A stretch of 64,000 nucleotides of DNA from Emydura subglobosa (Eukaryota; Chordata; Testudines; Chelidae), in contig ML680086.1 of NCBI GenBank assembly GCA_007922225.1, positions 5,908,997-5,972,996 of the forward strand, read 5' to 3'. Below, in pieces: positions 55,390-64,000 of the stretch. The notes under the pieces are model-generated. The model did not search any database and was not told the origin of the DNA. It saw only the letters and a list, made by a program, of their open reading frames with translations. Numbering within the stretch: position 1 is the first letter of the stretch; each line of letters opens with the position of its first letter. The position numbers were made by a program, and so were the translations under genes.

Positions 55390-57950
55390 ATGCCCTGGTC
55401 GCCTGGATTTAAGCAGTGTGCCTCCTGCAGGAAGGCTTTCCCGCTCAGCAACCCCCACGATCGGTGCCTTAAGTGCTTGGGGAAAAGCACCAGAAAGACA
55501 AGTGTAAGATCTGCAGGGCTTTTAAACCACAGACTCAGAAGGACGGAGAGATCTGGTTAAAAGCTCTGCTTATGGAGGCAGTGCTCCGCCTGGCGTCTGA
55601 GCCGTCCCACTCCACCTCGGCACCGAGCATCTCCTCGGTGCAGAGTGCACCACTGGCACCGGGCTTGACTCGGCACCGAGCAACATCCCCAGAGCTGAAG
55701 AAGAAGAGACAGCGTGCGGAGCACGGACACTCCCCTGTGCCGTCAGTACAGCCAGGGTCAAGTGCGGAGATGCACCAGCCATGGCCCGTCGAGTCTTCTC
55801 CAGTGCCTGCATCTCCGAGCAGGGAGCCTCCCTCGACTCCTGGGAGTGGGAGAGTGCCCCTGCCGACGCCGTTGACACCAGAGGCTTTTCAGGCGGCAAA
55901 AGCCTTGTTGGCCTTGCCTACGCCACCTCTGCCCCTGCCGAGGGAGAAGGGGCCAGTGTCCCGGGGCAAGCCCGCGTTGGGTCCCCCCGAAGGGTGGTGG
56001 AGATCCCCGGTATGGGGAGGAAGATCTCCCGCCAGACGGCCACCGGGGGTAGAGCGAGGATGCTCCCCCAGCAGTCACTCCAGGTCGGCGACGTCGAGCC
56101 GGCCTGCTTTGGCTTGGGATGAGAAGTCTCTCTTTCGGTGCTGACGTCGGTCCCCGGCACCGGAGACAGCACAGGCCAAGAGGTGGCACCGGTTGAGGTC
56201 CGCCAGGCAGCACTCAGACAGCTCCTGCTCTGCATCCCCGGCACCGACGAGTTCACCCACACCGAGGCGGCGCAGAACCCGGTCACCGTCGGAGGGCTTG
56301 GCACCGAGGGGTTCACCCGAACTGAGGTGGCGTGGAACCTAGTCGCCACATGAACACCCCACATCGCACAGTCCCCGACGTGGAACCCGGTTGCCAGAGT
56401 CAGGCTTGGAACCACGGAGTTCGAAGCGGCGCCAGTCTCAATCACCAAAAGGTAAGCGGTGCCGCAAGTCATCGGTGCCAAGACAAACCTCGAGTGCCAC
56501 GGAGTGCACCTCTACTCGCAGGCACCGTTCGCGGCAACAGAGGCGGTCCTCATTGTCAAGAGGATGGTCCCCAGCACCGGACGGCACCCGGGACCGAGGC
56601 CGTGCACGGCACCAAAGCTCTAGTGGCTTTGGGTCCCACAGGGAGGAAAGTCGTCAGGACAGCCGATGCGGCCACAAGGCGCCACAGCCGGCGGCGCAGT
56701 CAGCCCCAGGTTTGCCCCAGGGTCAATGGCCGCAGCCATGGCCTCATCGGTCCCCATGGGGCATCCAGATGGGACGAGTCCACAATCCATCCTGTCAGTG
56801 GGGGTTCGGTCCATGCCTCCGGCTCAGGAAAAGGCCCATAGACACCACTCCTTGGATGAGGAGTTGGAACCCATGGAGGGACCCTCTACGGGTGCATCCC
56901 TTCATCAGGTGAGGGAACACCCACAGGACACGCCTTGGCAGTCCTCTTCCTCCTCACTGGACAAGGCAGTCTCCCAGGACCATATGGCACCACTGGAGGA
57001 TTTCAGGGCGCAACAGGAGCTGCTCAAGAGGGTGGCCTCTAACTTGGGGCTGGAGGTGAAGGAGTTAGAGGAGGCCGATAATACCCTCTTCAATGTGCTG
57101 GCGGTGGCTGCCCCAGTGAGGGTGGCCTTACCAGTCCACGATAGGGTCCTCAGAATTGTAAAGGCCCTGTGGCAAACCCCTTCCTCGGTTGCCCCTACGT
57201 CAAAGGTGGCCGAGAAAAAGTATTATGTCCCGGCCGAAGGGTATTTGTTCATTCACCCGGCCCCGGGAACCCTGGTGGTAGACGCAGCCAACCAGTGGGA
57301 CAGGTGAGGTCAGCCTGGTTCCACTCCCAAAAACAAAGACAGCAAAAAGCTGGATTTGTTTGGGAGAAAAATTTATTCAACGGCAGCCCTGCAGTTCAGG
57401 ATTGCCAACCATCAGGCCCTCCTGGGGAGATACAATTTTAACTTGTGGGACTCCCTCAGGCGGTTTGCTGAGGCCCTGCCCCAGGACCAGGCTGCAGACC
57501 TTACCACCATCCTGGAGGAGGGAATCACGGTGGCTAGGGCAGCGCTCCAGACATCCAGTGACGCTGCTGACTCAGCGGGTAGGGCCATAGCCTCCGCCAT
57601 TGCCATGAGAAGGTGCTCGTGGCTGCAATCCTCGGGCCTGTCCCAGGAGGTGCAGAAATCAATTCAGGACCTTCCCTTTGATGGGTGAACCCTATTCTCC
57701 GATCAGACTGATGCAAAGCTGCATGGTCTGAAGGACTCCAGGGCCACGCTTCATTCCCTGGGCCTGTACACGCCCCAGGCTTCCAGGCGGCAGGCATGGC
57801 CCCAGGCACAGCAGCAGCCAAGACCCCCATCTAGGCCCTTTCAACTCTATAGAAATAGGAACAGGAATAGAAGGTTCAGAAGTAGGAATCAACCCCTCAG
57901 CTCGTCCTCAGCCCCCCAGCAGGGGCCCCCCAGGGGGTCGGACAACAGTT
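55390..57950 (+). pseudogene. Gag-like ORF1 of copy C
   Basis: ATG at 55,390 (MPWSPGFK). A zinc-like cluster follows: CASC, then NPHDRCLKCLG, then, after a one-base shift near 55,480, HQKDKCKICRAF. A Ser/Pro-rich region spreads over several frames. The later conserved part is in two frames: QQELLKRVASNLGLEVKELE and KKYYVPAEGYLFIHPAPGTL (56,666-57,307), then FGRKIYSTAALQFRIANHQA and SWLQSSGLSQEVQKSIQDLP (57,356-57,688). It matches copy B Gag throughout, and each copy has its own set of breaks. Confidence 0.82.
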
Positions 57951-57989
57951 AAATAGTTTACACCTACCCCACCCAACAATCCTCTCTCT

Positions 57990-58640
57990 ACGTCCCTCTT
58001 CAGGGACCCCTCTCACTTCAGGTGTCTATCCTCCCCAGCCACAGGCGTTTCTCCATCTCACGGTGGCTGGCTCCCACTATCAGTTCACAGCCCTGCCCTT
58101 TGGCCTACCCGCTGGTGGCAGACTCCCCAGGCAATGATGAAAGGTGTTCCGTCTGAGGATCTGGTCCAGTCGGTCACCCTAATTTCTGACGCTTCCAATG
58201 TAGGATGGGGAGCCCACATCAGCACCAACCCAGGCAATCAGGGGCTCTGGTCGGGGGAGGAAAAGCTCCTGCACAGCAACATGAAGGAGCTGAGGGCCAT
58301 TTGCCTAATGTAGAAGGTGTTTCTCTGATTCCCGACAGCCAGAGTGGTGCAGGTGCTGACGGACAACACTGCAGCCATGGTTTACATAGACAGGCAGAGG
58401 GGAGAGTACCCCTCAGCCCTCTGCAAGGACTCCTGGGAGTGGGGAACGATGAGGCAGATAGCCTCAACAAGTCGTTCCTACCCTGCCACAACTGGCTGTT
58501 GCACCTGGAGGTGGTGGCGATGATCTTCCAGAAGGGGGGCGTTCCCCAACTGGACCTATTCGCGTTGGCCTGGAACATGACATGTCCGAGGTTCTGTTCA
58601 CTCCGGGGTTGCGTGACTGGGTCAATTTCTGAAGTATTCC
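57990..58640 (+). pseudogene. Collapsed RT and RNase H of copy C
   Basis: Only the RT entry block (SLFRDPSHF) and a piece of the motif B region (SHYQFTALPFGL) remain. The text then jumps to MMKGVPSEDLVQSVTLISD. By comparison with copy B, two internal deletions of very roughly 280 and 560 bp remove motif A and the YLDD box. The RNase H start is preserved as LISDASNVGWGAHIS, and VQVLTDNTAAMVYI follows. There are stops at about 58,310 and 58,325. Confidence 0.78.
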
Positions 58641-58649
58641 TCATCAACT

Positions 58650-59545
58650 GTTGCACCTGGACCTGGACCCCCTATACCTCATCGCCTGGAGGCCCTGTGG
58701 CTGGCAGAGGGAGAGAGAACCTGCTCGGTGCAGGTCCAACAACTCTTTCTTGGCAGCAGGAAACCTTCTACACAGGTCGTGTATTAGGCTAAATAGAAAC
58801 AGTTTACTTCTTAGGCGGAGTCTGGGGCAATCTGCCCAGCCTATCGCCTCAACAGGCGACCCTGGAGTACCTGCTCCAGTTAAAGCTCCAGGGTCTGGAG
58901 CTGGCCTCGCTGAAGGTTCACCTGGCAGCCATTTCGGCCTTCCATCAGCAGCTAGAGGGGAGACCGCTGTTCTCCCACCCCATGTCGGTCAGGTTCCTCA
59001 AGGGGGTGGAGAGGCTTTACCTGTAGGTCTGTGACCTGGGGCCTCTCTGGGATCTCAACCGGGTCCTCTCAAGACGCACAGGGCCCCCCTTTGAACCCAT
59101 GGCTTCATGCCCCCTGCTCATGCCTTCAGGGAAGGTAGCCTTCCTGGTGGCCATTACCTCAGCTAGGAGGACCTCCGAGATTAGGGCCTTGACCTCGGAG
59201 TCCCCTTATACAGTATTCTATAAGGATATGGTGCAGTTGAAGCCGCATCCAGCCTTCCTGCCCCAGGTGGTTTCCCAATTTAATTGTAACCAAAATAATT
59301 TTCTCCCCGTGTTTTTCCCAAACCGCACGGTTTGAAGGAGGAGAGGAGATGGCATCTCCTCGCAGATTACATCATGCAACAAGTTCTGCGACCAGCAGGC
59401 GAGGATGTCCCTTCCAGGAACCATCACAGCGCACTCAACCAGAGTTCAAGTGCCATCACCCAGCAGGTGACAGAGGACGTGGGATTTGGCAGAGCCGTGC
59501 TGAGGGCAGCTCACCAGTTACTCCTATCCACCTCCAAGGTACTGC
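58650..59545 (+). pseudogene. Tyrosine recombinase of copy C, catalytic end truncated
   Basis: Frames read YLLQLKLQGLELASLKVHLA, RFLKGVERLYL, VAFLVAITSARRTSEIRALT (the block with the first catalytic Arg region) and TVFYKDMVQLKPHPAFLPQV. After a stop, ITAHSTRVQ keeps the HxxR box, but the text then skips to QRTWDLAEPC, so the tyrosine is lost. Compare copy A, where both remain. Confidence 0.8.
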
Positions 59546-59968
59546 TTGTTAGTCACCTATCGTGGAATGGACATGAGCAATCACTCGAAGAAGAAAACAA
59601 GGTTACTTACCAGTAACTAATGTTCTTTGAGATGTGTTGCTCATGTCCCTTCCACATCCCACTCCCCGTCCCCGCCACCGAAGTTGGCGGAAAGAAGGGA
59701 CTGAGGGGGCGTAGGGCTGGCAGTGCCTCATATACCACGGCATGTGCATAGGGCTCCAGGGGGCACCAGAGATGGCCCTACAGGATCTGCTAAGGGGAAA
59801 AAAGTTCCATGAACTGTGCAAGGTGGCATGCACTCACCTATAATGGAATGGACATGAGCAACACATCTCGAAGAACATCAGTTACTGTTAAGTAACCTTG
59901 TTTTCTTCTTCGAATGATTGCTCATGTTCATTCCACTATAGGTGACTAACAAGCAGTACCTTGGAGGT
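59530..59968. repeat. Palindromic junction shared by copies C and D
   Basis: The arms at about 59,530-59,651 and 59,845-59,968 are reverse complements over about 122 bases with scattered mismatches. They include the last codons of both recombinases (CACCTCCAAGGTACTGCTTG and its complement). The 193-bp centre is the inverted leader of copy C. Both arms hold the core GTTACTTAC/AACAGTAAC. Confidence 0.92.
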
Positions 59969-60900
59969 GGGCCGGAGTTAGCGGTGAGCTGCTTGCAGCC
60001 CAGCTCTGCTGAAGCCCATTCCTTCCCATGCCTTGGACAGAGGCGTGGTGGGAAGTGAAGGTCTGTTCCGCCAGCCTGGCAGCTGCTTTGCAGATGCTGT
60101 GCCCTAGCACTTCTGCTAGGAAGGCTGTAGGTGGAGCTTGAGCCCTGTTGGGTGAGCTGTGGTGGTGCCCGGAAGCAGCACCTTCACCTGCTCGTGGCCG
60201 AACGTGATGCAGGGAGTTATTCACAAGGAAAATGCGCTGGCGGAGACTGGTGAACCTTTCATCTGGTCGGATACTGTGAGGAAGAGCTCCATTGCTCTCC
60301 GTAACAGCCTCGTACATCTGATGTAGAAGCCAAGGCCCCACTTGCATTCTAGCGAGTGCTGCCTTCTCCTCTCCTCTGAGCCGTGTGGTTTGGGGAACGT
60401 GGGGAGAATATATGATTGGTCCAATGAGACTGGGCAACCCTTTGGGCCGGAGGGCCCGGTGAAGTCTCAATGAACCTTATCTTATAGACTACAATATAAG
60501 GAAAGAGCACTGGGGTCAGAGCTCTGATCCTGGAGACCTTCCTTGCCGAGGTAAACACCCTCAGGAAGACCGCCTTCCCGGACGGCCAGAGTAGAGGGCA
60601 TGATGTTGTGGGTTTTGGAGGGGGGCCCATGGCCCAGGAAGGACCAGGTCGAGATCCAGGGAAGCCCTGTGTCGTGGGCCTACGGATAGAGCCTCCCACC
60701 CCCTTCAGGGGACGAACCGCCATCTGACGGGAGGGCCGCAATCCTCCCTCGAGTGGCTGATAGAAGACTGATATGGCTGCTAGGTGGGTCTTCAGGAAGG
60801 CCACAGTCAGTCCCTGGAGCTTTAGCTGCCGCAGGTATTTCCCGGCTCATCTATACTGGTGAGAGGCTGGGCAGAGTATCTCGGGACTGCTCCCGGCAAG
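59946..60900 (-). pseudogene. Tyrosine recombinase of copy D
   Basis: The frames 60,349-60,804 and 59,946-60,470 follow the recombinase: HLAAISVFYQPLEGG, VRPLKGVGG, AVFLRVFTSARKVSRIRALT and YIVVYKIRFIETSPGPPAQR. The end reads EQTFTSHHASVQ, where copy A has HTFTSHYAIVQ, so the catalytic tyrosine position is His. The HSTR box has become HSSPNR. It is inactive. Confidence 0.75.
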
Positions 60901-60999
60901 CAACAGGCACTTCCACTTAACCCAGTACATGGCCTGTGTGGAGGGTTTCCTGCTACCCATTGGTACACACCGAGCTTGTTCTGAGTGGCTCGCTCATCG

Positions 61000-63900
61000 C
61001 CTCTCGGCCACCGATCTATCACTCCCTGAGATGTTGGGGATCCAGGTTTGGGCACCACAGGTGACCGTGATTGTGGGAGCTGGAGTCACATTGGCTCGGA
61101 GACTCCCGAGGCGGGCGATTGAGAAATCCAGCACATGCTGTGCCCGTGCTGGCGTGGCCAGCCAGAACAATCGGGATGGCATCTGGTTAGCCCCTACTGG
61201 TTGAACAGGACTGTATGCAGGAGGGGAGGGTGGGAGAGCAAATATAAAGGTCTCTGATCACTACGGATGAATGGTGTTGGCGAGCACCCCTGTCTTTTGA
61301 CCGTGGAGAGAGCAGCACCATGGACACTTCGTGCTGCAGGCTGATACAGACTGATTCCCTTTGGGGAACCTCCCCTCCCAATGGTCGTAGACGCCCTTAG
61401 TAGGTGTAGCAACCCCTCATGGTAAGGAAGAGCGACTCCTTGATGTGGTCCGCTTCGCCATTCCTCGCTCCTGGGAGGTGATCACCGCCAGGTCCCAAGG
61501 ACCGATAGGTTCCCTTCATAAGGCTGATGAATGGGCTTCCGCCGCCTGTTGGTGTAGTACGTGGTCACTACACTGAGTGACAGCACCTGTACCTCCCTGC
61601 TTTCAATAATGCGGGGGGACCTTCTGCAAGCCCTGCGAGCATTTCGCAGGTCTTCTCATCGGTGTGCCAATGCCTGTCCTTTCTTGGCAGACGCCTTGTA
61701 AGCCAAGGTGAGCGCTGTTATGGCAGTGTACCCTTTGCTTGAGGTGGCCGTTATCAGGGTAACTGAAGGAGCCTGTTCCTTGAACGGACTGCCCCTTCAC
61801 ATATCCTGAGGAGTTGTTCACCAAACTCAGGAGGCGCGGGCTTGCTGCTGTCGGGTTATTACTGTTATTTCTTTTGCGGGGGAGGGGAGGAGAGGGGATC
61901 GTAGCCTCTCGGTGTATGAGCTGCCTGCTCGGACTGTATCCCAGAGCTGTGACTGAAGTGGCATATGCGTCAGGCTAGCTATCCTCATCCCATAGGTGCA
62001 GGCCATCCTGTGCCCATCCACTGTCGGCAACCTTTGGCTGTTGTTGTAGGGCGTTTGTGCATGTAGCCCATCTGAGGAAGTCTGTCCCACAGCTGGGCTG
62101 GGGCAAGAAGCTCTAGTCCAGGAAGCAACTGGTCACGCCGATGCATTCCATAGGCTGCACCTGAGTTAACGTGACCTTTGTGCGTTTACCAGCAGGACCC
62201 CGCCAGTCGCAAGAGACATCTGACCAGCTCACCCTGCTCCGGGCTTAGGACCTGGGCCTGTCTGGGCAGACCAAGCCCATCAAATGCGCAGCTACCCCCG
62301 CACGGCCTTCAGTAAATCCTGTCGGCAAGTAATAGACTGCCGGGTAAGCCGTAAAGCGTTAGAGGGGGTCATCTTTACGAAGTGTGGGAACCTTGAGGAT
62401 GTGCGTCCCTTACATCCAGGGCAGCATACGGGGCCCCTGTTCCCACTAATGGAGCTAGGGAGACCATGTGAGACTGGAGCCCCTTGTTTGGTATTTGTTC
62501 GATGACATAGGTCTGTCATCGTCCTCAAATCTCCCTTTTTTTTTTTGAGGGGGGGACAAGGAAGTACTTAGAGAGGGACCTCTTCTGACATCGCCTGCGG
62601 GACCTCTCCCGCTGCTTCTGGCTGAGGCGGCCTCGACCTCCTGCCCTAGCTCGTTGAGCTATCTCAGGGGCCCAGTGGACCGAATTCTGGCTCACCCAAG
62701 CCTAAAGGAGGGTATAGGCTAGGGCGCTGCCCTTATGTTCACCAGCAGGAGGGCCTTTCCAATTGCCCCGTAGCTGAGAGGACCTTTACTGAGGGCCTAA
62801 GGGCCAGTCCGGGGGCGTGGTATTTTGTAGATCCCCTGACTCTGTCCCCTTGCCCGTAGGTCGCGAGATGACCGTGGCTGGCACCTCCACTGCGCTGTCC
62901 CTGGAGACCTGCCTGGCTCCTGAAGGTCTGTGGCGCGTAGCGGCCCAGGGAACGGAGCATGGTCTAGGAGTCCCTGAGACCATGCAGCTCCGCCTCCATG
63001 CGAACGAAGAGAAGGCTGACCCATTGACAAAAGAGCCCCTGATGTGCTGCTGGACCTTTTCGGGATAGCCCAGGATTACAGCCACCAACCTCTGGGCATG
63101 CCGATGGCGGAGGGAATGGCTCTGCCCACCAAATAGGCAGCCACTGAGGGTGGCAGGAGCTCTGCTCTAGCTCCCGTGGTACCCTGCTCTGCAATGGCCT
63201 ACAGGCTCAGCGTCTGCTGCTGGGCAAAACTTCAGCAAAGCGGCTCCCTGAGTCCCCCGAGGGCCTCACCTTCCATTTGCTGGTAGTGCTATTGAATAAA
63301 GTTTTCCCAAACAAGTCTGGCTTGCAGTCGCCCTTGTTGTCTGGAGTAGAGCCCGTCTGCCCCACCTATCCCTGTGTCTGGCAGCAACCACCACCAGGGA
63401 CCCGGGGTGGGGTGGTGAACAATATTCAAACCCCTTGGCTGGGTATTATACTTTTCATAGCTCATCTAGGCATCGGGGTACGGAGGAGGGGGTTTGCCAC
63501 AAGACCCTCACTATGACGGGCGCCCCTCTGTAAGCCAGGGCAGCTAGCACTCTGTGGAGCCCTTGGTAGCATATTAAAGGTTGTCTGACGCCCCTTTTGC
63601 TCCTTCGCCTCCAGCCCCCAGGTGGAGGCCACATCCTGAGCAGCTCCCTGTGTGCCCTAGAAACAACCAGGGCTCAGGAGCATGCTTCCTCTGGAGGGGA
63701 GGAGGGGGGGGTCTGCAGGCCACAGCCCCTCTTCCTGCAGACAGGTGGTCCCCACAGAAGTCGCTGCCCATGGGGCCGAGTCGTCATCCGACACATGCGC
63801 ATGGTGTCCTTGTACTTGAGGCACTGAGTGCATCCCTGAGGGGTTGACGGACCGTGGTCCCATCCCCACTCGGGAAACCCCTTAGACTCCTATACAGCCA

Positions 63901-64000
63901 TTAGGGTGACCATTGTCTTTGAGGCTATCTGCCTGGGGTTCCAGCACCTTCCTTGATGGTTGCTCCCCCAGGTACTGCATCCCCAAAGGGACACTGAGGC
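61000..64000 (-). pseudogene. RT and Gag remnants of copy D
   Basis: Recognisable pieces by comparison with copies B and C: GLPSSISGNRGPVCCPGCKG (62,292-62,528), which aligns to the ALDPGDGYAALNLK region of RT; YPEKVQQHIRGSFVNGSAF (near 63,050), which aligns to LSQEVQQSIQDLPFDGAGLF of Gag; and a degraded stretch at 63,277-63,516. Between them no frame is long enough to assign. Confidence 0.55.

Larger units (their letters stand above)
55028..59900 (+). mobile_element. DIRS-like retrotransposon copy C
   Basis: Order: left terminal region (55,028-55,260), Gag (55,390-57,950), a collapsed RT, RNase H (58,170-58,570), tyrosine recombinase (58,650-59,545) and right inverted terminal region (59,636-59,900). 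It is shorter than copy B, mainly because most of RT is gone. Its right end is shared with the oppositely oriented copy D. Confidence 0.85.
59846..64000 (-). mobile_element. DIRS-like retrotransposon copy D, cut by window end
   Basis: Read on the minus strand from the right edge: Gag remnants (64,000-62,600), RT remnants (62,600-61,200), RNase H and recombinase, then the shared junction. It is the most decayed copy, with frame changes about every 100-200 bp. Its left terminal region would lie outside the window. Confidence 0.75.

Overview
The window is vertebrate nuclear DNA, most likely from a turtle or another non-avian sauropsid. The reasons are split genes with GT/AG introns, CpG-island promoters, several CR1 LINEs of the sauropsid type, four DIRS-like tyrosine-recombinase retrotransposons, a Ty3/gypsy element, an ERV with LTR, and MIR-like and hAT-type repeats. 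The species call is inference. Nothing prokaryotic is present.

Layout. 1-11,070 is a nested transposon block: a CR1 3' part (+), the right end of DIRS-like copy A (+), a gypsy element (-) with one LTR, a MIR-like SINE, and DIRS-like copy B (-, about 5.6 kb). 11,780-14,775 is a rearranged ERV with one complete LTR on the minus strand. 15,387-26,476 (-) is a complete glutathione synthetase gene (GSS): twelve coding exons, all junctions in phase, 477 residues. Its 5' end points to a CpG island at 28.4-29.7 kb that carries paired ETS-like sites.

29.7-35.7 kb has no intact gene: a hAT-type MITE with a perfect 8-bp target duplication and a decayed repeat-borne reading frame. A second CpG island (35.7-36.3 kb, CRE sites, a 45-bp minisatellite) probably drives a plus-strand gene whose first in-frame ATG found is at 38,509 and which has a 2.87-kb open exon (38,869-41,735). 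I do not recognise its product. 41.8-50.1 kb is non-coding with repeats, a 39-bp minisatellite containing an assembly gap, and a decayed LINE.

50,130-53,340 (-) is a long CR1 with ORF1, endonuclease and RT but no 3' end. 55,028-64,000 holds DIRS-like copies C (+) and D (-), arranged tail to tail around one shared inverted-repeat junction. Each DIRS-like copy is visibly broken in RT, RNase H or recombinase.

The two host genes are transcribed away from each other from separate CpG islands. The most unusual items are the unidentified large-exon gene, the DIRS-like copies fused at their terminal repeat, and a perfect 47-bp inverted repeat linked to the ERV LTR.
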